A stretch of DNA of 64,000 nt, taken from Pleionea sediminis. Its GTDB lineage: Bacteria; Pseudomonadota; Gammaproteobacteria; Enterobacterales; Kangiellaceae. The stretch is taken from positions 682,001 to 746,000 of the forward strand of contig NZ_SUNB01000001.1 in assembly GCF_007570825.1 (NCBI RefSeq), written 5' to 3'. Below the pieces are notes generated by a model. The model was not told where the DNA came from and ran no database searches. It saw only the letters and a list, made by a program, of their open reading frames with translations. Positions 1 through 5,900 of this stretch are shown here, in pieces (the first letter of the stretch is position 1; the number at the start of each line of letters is the position of its first letter). The position numbers and the translations under genes are program-made.

Positions 1-301
1 TGGTGCGGTAAAGCTCCTTGAGGGTTCCATCCTCTTGAACTTTGTAGGCAACTCCAAACGCCTCCTTTTCAACCTCATATTCTCGGTCATATCTTCTGGG
101 CACCATAGTGAAAACGACATCAGATGAATTTTCACTGGTAAACGCCAATGGAAAGGGCCGCGCGGGGCTATCAGCTTTCAAAAGGGGGACGCAGATCAGG
201 TAGACCAGAGATAGTGCGAAGAGCTTTATGATTTTGGGATAAAACCAAAAGCATGCGTATGATTTTCGCGTCGTTTTTACCATTGCCTTGTTATCGGCCA
301 T
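1..301 (-). CDS. Exported protein of unknown function (3' end outside window)
   Basis: The reading frame is open from an ATG at 301 to the window edge, giving about 100 residues without a stop. A strong ribosome binding site (GGAGGTGA) lies just upstream. After a basic N-terminus there is a hydrophobic segment at about residues 22-42 (KLFALSLVYLICVPLLKA), consistent with a Sec signal peptide or anchor. The rest visible is polar. Its start codon overlaps the TAA that closes the readthrough frame of the small membrane gene upstream (TAATG), so the two were probably translationally coupled. No family recognised. The true length is unknown because the gene leaves the window. Confidence 0.7.
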   Translation of the reverse strand, partial: MADNKAMVKTTRKSYACFWFYPKIIKLFALSLVYLICVPLLKADSPARPFPLAFTSENSSDVVFTMVPRRYDREYEVEKEAFGVAYKVQEDGTLKELYRT

Positions 302-408
302 TAATCACCTCCACCATTGCTATCAGAGTAGCAATAAATTGAACTAGTATCATAATAAGTACTAGAATAATTATCACCTGTTAAAACACCACTTTTAATT
401 AAAGGAGT

Positions 409-585
409 TCAAACCATTTTATAGACAAGTACAGGCCCTATTATAGGGACTAACCAGTTAAGCAGTAACATCCAGCGCTTTTTGTGCTTACTGAAGAAAA
501 ACGATTCCATGATCGAAATAGTTTCAAGTAGTGCGAAAACAACAAAAGTAAAAGCTATTCCCATCAATATAAACTTAATAGTCAC
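409..585 (-). CDS. Small two-helix membrane protein, PLDc_N-like, followed by an in-frame stop and a conserved-looking tail
   Basis: A GTG start at 585 with GGAG upstream gives 58 residues. There are two hydrophobic helices (about 4-22 and 38-54), and the second has the W-x(6)-PIIGPVLVY pattern typical of the small phospholipase-D N-terminal-like (PLDc_N) membrane domain. The TGA at 411-409 ends it, but the same frame continues for 35 more sense codons (rich in S, G, Y and D) to a TAA at 303-301. That TAA overlaps the ATG of the next gene. This suggests that the ancestral protein had about 94 residues and that the TGA is a nonsense mutation. What I see is the frame; the family call rests on a short motif. 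It is not certain that the shortened protein is functional. Confidence 0.55.
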   Translation of the reverse strand: MTIKFILMGIAFTFVVFALLETISIMESFFFSKHKKRWMLLLNWLVPIIGPVLVYKMV

Positions 586-638
586 ACTCGCTCCTTTGGC
601 TTTTAACGATTAATTAAATTGTTGGGCTTATTTTTCGC

Positions 639-887
639 CTAGTCCATTTCAAATCTTTGTTCCATGCTATCATCTAGTTCAATTCTGAAACCAGGACCTT
701 GGGTTTCTTCCTCATCATATCCGATATGTATATGAGTGTCAGAGGCTGCAGACTTTGCAAGTTGCTAGAATATTTGAGAAAACGCAACGCAAGTTTTTTA
801 TTCAGCTTCAAAACCAGAAGAAGCTTTGGTGCAAAACGAGAAAGTCGCGCAACTAATAACTACCAGGAGGAGTGTTAGGTGATTCAC
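639..887 (-). pseudogene. Small lipoprotein gene with two in-frame stop codons
   Basis: Reading from a GTG at 887 gives a clean lipoprotein-type leader (MNHLTLLLVVISC, Cys at 13). At codon 30 there is a TAA and at codon 41 a TAG, after which the same frame runs on with coherent acidic coding sequence to a TAG at 641-639. The span is exactly 83 codons, so no frameshift is needed. Both internal stops are one substitution away from Glu or Gln codons. This is best read as a decayed exported lipoprotein. No good ribosome binding site precedes the GTG; a 13-bp perfect inverted repeat sits directly upstream. No family recognised. Confidence 0.5.
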
Positions 888-888
888 T

Positions 889-919
889 TAGTATTCTTAT
901 TCTCAAAATAAGAATACTA
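889..919. repeat. Perfect 13-bp inverted repeat with 5-base loop
   Basis: The arms TAGTATTCTTATT and AATAAGAATACTA at 889-901 and 907-919 pair perfectly around CTCAA. It lies immediately upstream of the decayed lipoprotein gene on the minus strand. There is no T-run on either side, so it is more likely an operator or a 5' leader hairpin than an intrinsic terminator. Confidence 0.5.
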
Positions 920-1010
920 GCAAACCATACTGTTGAGCGGAAGCTTGTTGTTGGGACTAGTAAAACACTCGTATTATGTTGGGATTAAGCTGCTACCAAT
1001 CCACACTATT

Positions 1011-1042
1011 CGGCTTTTGCAGGTATAGACTGACAAAAGCCG
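1011..1042 (-). terminator. Possible hairpin downstream of the lipoprotein gene
   Basis: CGGCTTTTG (1011-1019) pairs with CAAAAGCCG (1034-1042) across a 14-base loop, 15 bases past the stop of the minus-strand lipoprotein gene. A T-run is missing, so termination is only weakly supported. Confidence 0.3.
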
Positions 1043-1056
1043 TCAAGATAGATGTA

Positions 1057-1608
1057 TTAATAAAAAATAATTTCTGGATCTGGCGGATAATAATCGACAG
1101 CCAGCTGTCTAGGTTTCTTCTGATATTGATTAACAATCAGGTTTTCAGAAATCGTGGGATTATCTTGTCTAAAACGGCTTTTCACTGAGCTAAAGCTATC
1201 ACTAATCTCTATTGAGTCAAGATAAGGTCGCTTGTCCCAATGCATAACAATCTCAATATCACCAATATAATTCACCTTTTTCGGCTCAACTAAAAAACAC
1301 CAATCTTTGTAATTATAAAATGATAAATGGTGTGAACTTGCTGATATTCCTTTAAAACAATACTTTCCAGGCTCTAAAATAGTGACCAATTGTTGCTTAG
1401 GTTCATCGATTGATATCTTCCGACTACCATTCGCGCCTTCTCGATAGATGTATAAATTTGGCGCAGTGTTTCTGTCATAATCAATCGATAAATTCATGAT
1501 CGCCAAGGTTCTACCATTGGCTAATGAACGCTTCGGATCGACATTAATCAACACACATCCATTGATCAAGCATATGACAGTTAAAACTAAAGTTGTCCGT
1601 AAAAACAT
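1057..1608 (-). CDS. Hypothetical lipoprotein
   Basis: This encodes 183 residues beginning with a short basic N-terminus and a hydrophobic core ending in LINGC (Cys18), a good lipobox, so export and lipidation are expected. Asp or Asn follows nowhere near the +2 position (VLIN), so outer-membrane sorting is likely. The mature part is mixed alpha/beta in look with many aromatic residues (for example the DKRPYLDS stretch near residue 132) and no recognisable catalytic motif. It stands alone: a 57-residue membrane protein lies 28 bases upstream on the same strand and may be cotranscribed. No family recognised. Confidence 0.75.
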   Translation of the reverse strand: MFLRTTLVLTVICLINGCVLINVDPKRSLANGRTLAIMNLSIDYDRNTAPNLYIYREGANGSRKISIDEPKQQLVTILEPGKYCFKGISASSHHLSFYNYKDWCFLVEPKKVNYIGDIEIVMHWDKRPYLDSIEISDSFSSVKSRFRQDNPTISENLIVNQYQKKPRQLAVDYYPPDPEIIFY

Positions 1609-1636
1609 GAATCACCCTCTCCCTAGCATAAAATGG

Positions 1637-1810
1637 TTAAATTAACACTAACGATAAAACCAACAGTGTCAAGCCGCCAAAATACCACATGACTTGCCGT
1701 TCAAAAGACATCACCGTACTGTGAGACTTGGACTGAATTCGCCAAGCACTTAATGAGGTAACAACAAAAAAGAAACCAACCACTAAAAATATCTTAATAA
1801 GAATAGCCAC
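1637..1810 (-). CDS. Small two-helix membrane protein
   Basis: A GTG start at 1810 gives 57 residues ending in TAA at 1639-1637. A purine-rich GAGAG lies about 8 bases upstream. The protein is two hydrophobic segments (about 3-20 and 43-57) joined by a polar loop containing SKSHSTVMSFERQV, so an inner-membrane helical hairpin is predicted. The downstream lipoprotein gene starts 28 bases after its stop on the same strand. No family recognised. Confidence 0.6.
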   Translation of the reverse strand: MAILIKIFLVVGFFFVVTSLSAWRIQSKSHSTVMSFERQVMWYFGGLTLLVLSLVLI

Positions 1811-1912
1811 AATAAATTCTCTCTACCTTTTCCTTAAACTAAAACGATAACCGTCATCCCAGATAGCTAAGTTTGCTATTTTATCGTGCCAATCCCATGA
1901 AATGCTACACAA

Positions 1913-2101
1913 TTATTTCACAAAGAAATAATCAATTCGACCATCTTTTAATCGATTCTCGATAAACCAAGCGCTAAATAATAATTTTCTACTGCTATTA
2001 TCGAAGACCACTCTGATTTTATTCTCAATACCAAACCGAGTCACTTCAAACAATTCAGTTACCCAATAGTTTAAGTCACAAATACAAGTTGCTATCGGCA
2101 C
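1913..2101 (-). CDS. Hypothetical small protein or gene remnant
   Basis: A GTG start gives 62 residues. The composition in the C-terminal two thirds (alternating aromatic, charged and hydrophobic residues, ending IDYFFVK) looks protein-like. No ribosome binding site is visible at the GTG, and the same frame continues upstream for about 12 sense codons to a TGA, with more open frame beyond it. It could be the 3' part of another interrupted gene, as seen elsewhere in this 6-kb strip. No family recognised. Confidence 0.35.
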   Translation of the reverse strand: MPIATCICDLNYWVTELFEVTRFGIENKIRVVFDNSSRKLLFSAWFIENRLKDGRIDYFFVK

Positions 2102-2228
2102 CGACGGTTTTTGAACAGATTCTATGTTATTAGTTCACTGATTTTTTAGGACAGAATTGATAAGCTTTCCCAAGAAATCAAAGCTGATTAAATATCATCC
2201 AGCTCTTATTGCATAAAAGGGATTATTT

Positions 2229-2459
2229 GTGTTTTTAGTTATTATCGCGCTAATTGTTGTTACAGCCTGGTTTTACACGTTTAAGTCTAAAAACGGAAAC
2301 CGACATTCAGTAGAAATAAAGAAGAATGAACTCGTCCGATTGTGTCGCGGAAATGAGCGTCAAGCCATGCGTCTTTTGGACTACGAACTGAACAGAAAAC
2401 CGAGTATCAGTCAGGAAGCTGCCATTGATAACGCTATCTACCGGCTAAAAAGAGACTGA
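2229..2459 (+). CDS. Small single-pass membrane protein
   Basis: A GTG start preceded by AAAGGGA gives 76 residues. An N-terminal hydrophobic helix (about residues 2-17) is followed by a basic, helical cytoplasmic tail with conserved-looking ELVRLCRGNERQAMRLLDYE and a C-terminal AIYRLKRD. The topology suggests an inner-membrane anchor with a cytosolic helical domain of about 55 residues. No family recognised. It is monocistronic, with a weak hairpin about 70 bases downstream. Confidence 0.65.
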   Translation: MFLVIIALIVVTAWFYTFKSKNGNRHSVEIKKNELVRLCRGNERQAMRLLDYELNRKPSISQEAAIDNAIYRLKRD

Positions 2460-2525
2460 CCGTTGCGCTCCAATGAGATAAATACAGCAATTTTAAAGCA
2501 CCAATTGTGCAAGAAGTATTGAGCT

Positions 2526-2557
2526 TAAGCCCTGTCGATAATTCAAAAGGGGCTTTT
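2526..2557 (+). terminator. Weak intrinsic terminator candidate
   Basis: AAGCCC and GGGCTT arms (about 2527-2532 and 2550-2555) are separated by a long loop and followed by only TTTT. It lies about 70 bases after the small membrane protein gene. The short stem makes this uncertain. Confidence 0.3.
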
Positions 2558-2559
2558 AT

Positions 2560-2908
2560 AAACAGCCATTAAATCCGCTCCGCGATGACAGAGACACACT
2601 GGTTCGTACCAAGTCGACTCGTTCGTACACCCCCTGTTCCGCCCAAACAAGAAATCATTCGGTTTTGTTATCGACTTGATCAGTATCTTCATGAATTTTA
2701 CAGACACTATATTTCATAACGATATCTGAAAAATCACTTATTTATGCACTTCCAAAGTTGATTTACCCTTATATTTCAAACAGTTAAAAAATTCCCATCT
2801 AAGCTATTCTCGGATATAAAATGAATTGCTTCCTTTTATTATCTGAGACCGAATCCTTTTAAAGTGCGCCACCGTCACACTCTCAACATCGCTAATTAAG
2901 AGTAAGAA
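2560..2908. other. Non-coding stretch upstream of the SDR/sigma-factor pair
   Basis: No convincing reading frame was found here. A short imperfect direct repeat (GTTCGTAC, twice near 2611 and 2629) is present. The promoter of the downstream pair should lie in the last 100 bases, which include CGTCACAC near 2873. This resembles part of the TGTCACA -35 element reported for ECF41-type promoters, but no matching -10 was found at the right distance. Confidence 0.4.
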
Positions 2909-3688
2909 ATGACTCAATCAAACAACACTATTCGTTCCTCAAAGGACAAACTGGCAATCATTATTGGAGCTACGAGTGGGACAGGCCTGGCGTTGACTCA
3001 CCGTTTTGCTAAAGCTGGAATGCAGGTTATCGGATTAGGTCGCAACTTAGAAAAGCTCAATAGCTCGAGTTTTCCAACATCCAATACGCAATTTATAGAG
3101 TGCGACGGCTCAAGAACCGAGTCTGCTGACCACTTTCTTTCCAAATATAAGCCTGACTTAATTGTTATTACAGGAGGAACTCACCCCAAAATGTCGCCCA
3201 TTAACCAAATGGATTGGGCTGAGTTTAGCGAGCCTTGGAATAATGACACAAAAATAACTTTCGAATGGACCAAAGCTGTTATCAACCATTACCGAGAAAA
3301 TAAGCATCTTACTCCGATTAAAATGATCAGTATTTCGAGCGGAGCCGCTCTTCATGGCTCACCGCTATCTGGAGGCTATGCTGGCGCGAAAAGAATGCAA
3401 ACATTTATCACCGAATATGGACAAATCGAAGCCGATGCCTACGATCTGCCAATAACGTTTTTATCGATTACTCCTAAACAATTGATTGAAGGTACCGATA
3501 TCGCTTTGAGCGCCTCAAGCGTCTATGCTATGAGAAAAGGAATAACGCAAAATGAATTCATGGCACAGTGGAAGAAACCACTCACTCTGGAATTAGTTGC
3601 ACAACAGATAGAAAGTATTGTGAGCAATGATAAGTCTGGTGGCTGTACTTATTTGCTCAGCGGAGATGGATTTGAAAGGTTGAGTTAA
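2909..3688 (+). CDS. SDR family NAD(P)-dependent oxidoreductase
   Basis: This encodes 259 residues, normal for a classical short-chain dehydrogenase/reductase. The Rossmann glycine motif is IIGATSGTGLA (residues about 18-28), a GxxxGxG fit. A Ser-rich strand (MISISSGAA) precedes the YxxxK catalytic pair in GYAGAK (Tyr157, Lys161). The substrate cannot be told from sequence. The protein is cytosolic, with no signal peptide. The start has AAGAG upstream. The stop lies only 3 bases before the next gene, an ECF sigma factor, so they form an operon. ECF factors with C-terminal SnoaL-like domains are commonly encoded beside oxidoreductases, which suggests that this enzyme belongs to the sigma factor's regulon. 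Confidence 0.85.
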   Translation: MTQSNNTIRSSKDKLAIIIGATSGTGLALTHRFAKAGMQVIGLGRNLEKLNSSSFPTSNTQFIECDGSRTESADHFLSKYKPDLIVITGGTHPKMSPINQMDWAEFSEPWNNDTKITFEWTKAVINHYRENKHLTPIKMISISSGAALHGSPLSGGYAGAKRMQTFITEYGQIEADAYDLPITFLSITPKQLIEGTDIALSASSVYAMRKGITQNEFMAQWKKPLTLELVAQQIESIVSNDKSGGCTYLLSGDGFERLS

Positions 3689-3691
3689 ACA

Positions 3692-4612
3692 ATGAAAAAA
3701 GAACCCGAAAAAACTGCTCCTATTACAGTCAACAACAAAGACCAATTTGAATCAGCCGTATCTTGCTTACGATCTGAAATACACGCTTACTGCGCGCGGA
3801 TGAGTGGTTCCGTTATTGACGGAGAGGATATTCTGCAAACAACCCTGATTAAAGCGTTTCAATCGTATGAGCGTGCGTTGCCAATTTTAAACTTTAGAGC
3901 CTGGTTATACCGAATTGCCCACAACTGCTCAATTGACATGTTTAGAGAACAGCAAAAGCAAAATTTATTGATAGAAGAAATCATGATGAATGATAAAAGT
4001 GAAGATAATGAAGAAATGCCGTTATTAAGCGATAACCTAAAACAATTAATGATATTACCGCCTCTACAACGAAGTGTTATCATATTTCGTGAATTGTTTG
4101 GCTACAGTGCAAATGATATTGCCGAATTGTTACTCACGACTCCCGCAGCAATTAAATCGGCACTTAGCAGAGCACGGGCATCGCTATCTAACTTCGACAA
4201 TGAAGAAGCTAACGATCAGAACGTAAAACAACAACCGCTTTCAGAACATCAACATGAGTCGTTAACACTCATAAAGCACTACATAGAGCTTTTTAACGAA
4301 CGAAAGTTTGATGAAATAAAATCCATTCTTAGAGATGAAGTTAAATTGGACATGGTGAATAAAACCACAATGAATGGAAAGCAAGAGGTCTGTCGATACT
4401 TTGATAATTACTCACAAAAAGATGACTGGCATTTAGAACCAGGTTTTATTGAAGGTAAACCGGCTGTATTGGCTTTTGATCCTAAATCAAACGACAGCAT
4501 TCCTAAGTACTTTATTCTTCTAGAATTTAAAAGTGATACTTTACGCTTCATCCGCGATTTTCGTTATGCCGACTACGTAATGAAACATGCTCACTGGCAA
4601 CGTTTAGGTTAG
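3692..4612 (+). CDS. ECF sigma-70 factor with C-terminal SnoaL/NTF2-like extension
   Basis: This encodes 306 residues, longer than a minimal ECF factor. Region 2 (about residues 25-95) contains DGEDILQTTLIKAFQ and FRAWLYRIAHNCSIDMFR. Region 4 (about 128-178) contains PPLQRSVIIFRELFGYSAND and the helix-turn-helix TTPAAIKSALSRARA. After a polar linker, about residues 200-305 look like a SnoaL-type NTF2 fold (HYIELFNERKFDEIKSILRD). In ECF41/ECF56-like families such an extension replaces an anti-sigma factor by controlling the sigma core directly, and no anti-sigma gene is seen here. The gene starts 3 bases after the SDR gene. Autoregulation of the operon is likely by family precedent. The linker does not show the motifs described for ECF41, so the exact subgroup is open. 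Confidence 0.85.
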   Translation: MKKEPEKTAPITVNNKDQFESAVSCLRSEIHAYCARMSGSVIDGEDILQTTLIKAFQSYERALPILNFRAWLYRIAHNCSIDMFREQQKQNLLIEEIMMNDKSEDNEEMPLLSDNLKQLMILPPLQRSVIIFRELFGYSANDIAELLLTTPAAIKSALSRARASLSNFDNEEANDQNVKQQPLSEHQHESLTLIKHYIELFNERKFDEIKSILRDEVKLDMVNKTTMNGKQEVCRYFDNYSQKDDWHLEPGFIEGKPAVLAFDPKSNDSIPKYFILLEFKSDTLRFIRDFRYADYVMKHAHWQRLG

Positions 4613-4864
4613 TCCAGATATTTTATTTCAGTGGGATTCAACTTTAGGGGCTTATTTCTGAAAAGGATTATTGCCTTTTCAAGCAGTGAGCAAAAAACAT
4701 TGTCAGATATTCTTTCCACTATCATATTAAAATAATATGTAAAATTGAGCCAATATAGATGTAACTAGAGCGACTTGCAATCGAACCATCACTACAATTA
4801 GTCCCAGCTTTTTTCTTAGAGCGAACTTCAATACCATTATTTAATTGCTTTAGCAATTCACCTT
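4613..4864. other. Mostly non-coding, with a possible tiny minus-strand frame
   Basis: No clear gene was found. On the minus strand, a frame from a TTG at 4877 to a TGA at 4724-4722 (51 residues, starting MEPLKGELLKQLNNG) follows AGGAGG at a suitable distance. It overlaps the end of the neighbouring broken gene and could be another fragment of it or chance. I would not call it a gene on this evidence alone. Confidence 0.3.
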
Positions 4865-5270
4865 TTAAAGGCTCCAAAACGGATTGCCTCCTGCAAAAAC
4901 GTCAGGCTCTCCAATAAGTCGAAATGAGCTTGATGATAGTGGTTAAAACTGTTGAATAAATATTAATGAGTTCGTCATTTCTTTCGACTTTACCGCAATA
5001 GTTATCACATCGATATATAAGCCATTGCTTTTTATTTGTCCTTCACAAACTAAAGCCCAGGCATCGACTTCATTCTCAATTTCACTAAGAGCCCTCTTAG
5101 CATTCTTCATTGCTTCATGTTGTATGCTTACTTCAAAGCGCAATATTTTTCGTTTCTCACGCTTCTCTAAAATTACTAAAGGAGTCAATAACTCCTCCTT
5201 CTTGGATATCAGATACACTTCAAATAGCATGGGCCAATACAAATCCAGAAAGAATTAAAAATAGAATCAT
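4865..5270 (-). pseudogene. Broken exported small protein gene (frameshift plus in-frame TAA)
   Basis: The best coding stretch is 5242-4943 (99 residues from a TTG without ribosome binding site), containing EAMKNAKRALSEIENEVDAW and ending FIQQF. Two things suggest damage. First, a clean signal peptide (MILFLILSGFVLAHA) starts at an ATG at 5270 but in another frame. Second, after the TAA at 4945-4943 the same frame continues sensibly (FRLIGEPDVFAGGNPFWSL) to a TAA at 4867-4865. A whole ancestral protein of about 130 residues, exported, is the simplest reading. The intact 99-residue product may still be made. No family recognised. It lies downstream of the RHS gene on the same strand. Confidence 0.5.
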
Positions 5271-5354
5271 TTACCGGCATTTAGTTTCCAACTTATTAAT
5301 TACAAATAGTTATCGAGATTTAGCGTGCTCACAGAATTTTTACTCATCGTTGAC

Positions 5355-5426
5355 GTCAATTAGTCAATTAGTCAATTAGTCAATTAGTCAATTAGTCAAT
5401 TAGTCAATTAGTCAATTAGTCAATTA
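5355..5426. repeat. Nine perfect tandem copies of an 8-bp unit, (GTCAATTA)9
   Basis: The unit GTCAATTA repeats nine times without a mismatch over 72 bases, flanked by GAC and TTAC. On the minus strand each unit supplies TTGACT, a -35-like hexamer, every 8 bases. It lies between two broken minus-strand small genes, about 85 bases upstream of the ATG at 5270. There are no spacers and the units are too short for CRISPR. A perfect array of this kind is expected to change copy number by slippage. Confidence 0.9.
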
Positions 5427-5434
5427 TTACTTGC

Positions 5435-5748
5435 TCACACGATTCGCATGTGCAAGCAAACAATCGCCTCAACACCTCCACTTCCAATGACCGAAACATT
5501 TATCTGATGGTCTCCAAGAACAAGTTCGCTAAAATGCGAAATCTCACCTTGCTGAATCGAATGCAGAATTACGTAGTGTGATATATCTTCATTATCAAAA
5601 TCAATAGCATCCACTTTTATCTTTACAACCTCATCAAACCGATAGGTTTGATTTTTTTTAGATTATAGAAGTTAATAATTGGAGCGACTGCATCCCAAAT
5701 CATATATTTTTTGTCGAATCGATTTTTAATGACTAACTCATTTCCCAT
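5435..5748 (-). pseudogene. Small protein gene split by a frameshift in a run of eight A
   Basis: From the ATG at 5748 the frame reads MGNELVIKNRFDKKYMIWDA and on to residue 36, then runs into a TAA soon after a homopolymer of eight A (eight T on the plus strand near 5652-5659). Shifting by one base at the run gives a long coherent continuation (YRFDEVVKIKVDAIDFDNED onward) to a TGA at 5437-5435. The span of 314 bases is one short of 105 codons. The restored product would have about 104 residues without a signal peptide, rich in acidic and beta-forming residues. The run could be a decayed site, a phase-variable tract, a slippage site or a sequencing error. No family recognised. Confidence 0.55.
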
Positions 5749-5799
5749 AATATCTTTTCAAAGTCTATTAAAATTTACGCGTATTAGACTTTCATGCTT

Positions 5800-5894
5800 T
5801 TAAAATAAACCACGTACTGAATAAAGCACAAAAGTCACCTGTGGTACGAAGAGTAAAATAACAAGCGACTTTAACGTTTGCCTAAAATTTTCAC
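5800..5894 (-). pseudogene. Tiny membrane-protein frame interrupted after seven codons
   Basis: A GTG at 5894, 7 bases after the RHS gene stop, reads MKILGKR then TAA. A one-base shift there gives LKSLVILLFVPQVTFVLYSV and a stop at 5802-5800. The combined product would be a single hydrophobic helix of about 31 residues. It is short, so chance cannot be excluded; the pattern matches the other broken small genes downstream of the RHS gene. Confidence 0.3.
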
Positions 5895-5900
5895 AGCTAA

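Noticed and set aside
409..411. Selenocysteine TGA
   Set aside because: No SECIS-like hairpin was recognised after the TGA, and nearby genes are broken by TAA and TAG as well, which fits decay better.
976..1188. Plus-strand frame of 70 residues
   Set aside because: It overlaps the better supported minus-strand lipoprotein gene, has no ribosome binding site and has low-quality composition.
5025..5379. Plus-strand frames across the broken small gene and the tandem repeat
   Set aside because: They are antisense to the minus-strand coding sequence and run into the 8-bp repeats.
5355..5426. CRISPR array
   Set aside because: Units are 8 bp, perfectly contiguous and without spacers; no cas gene is in the window.
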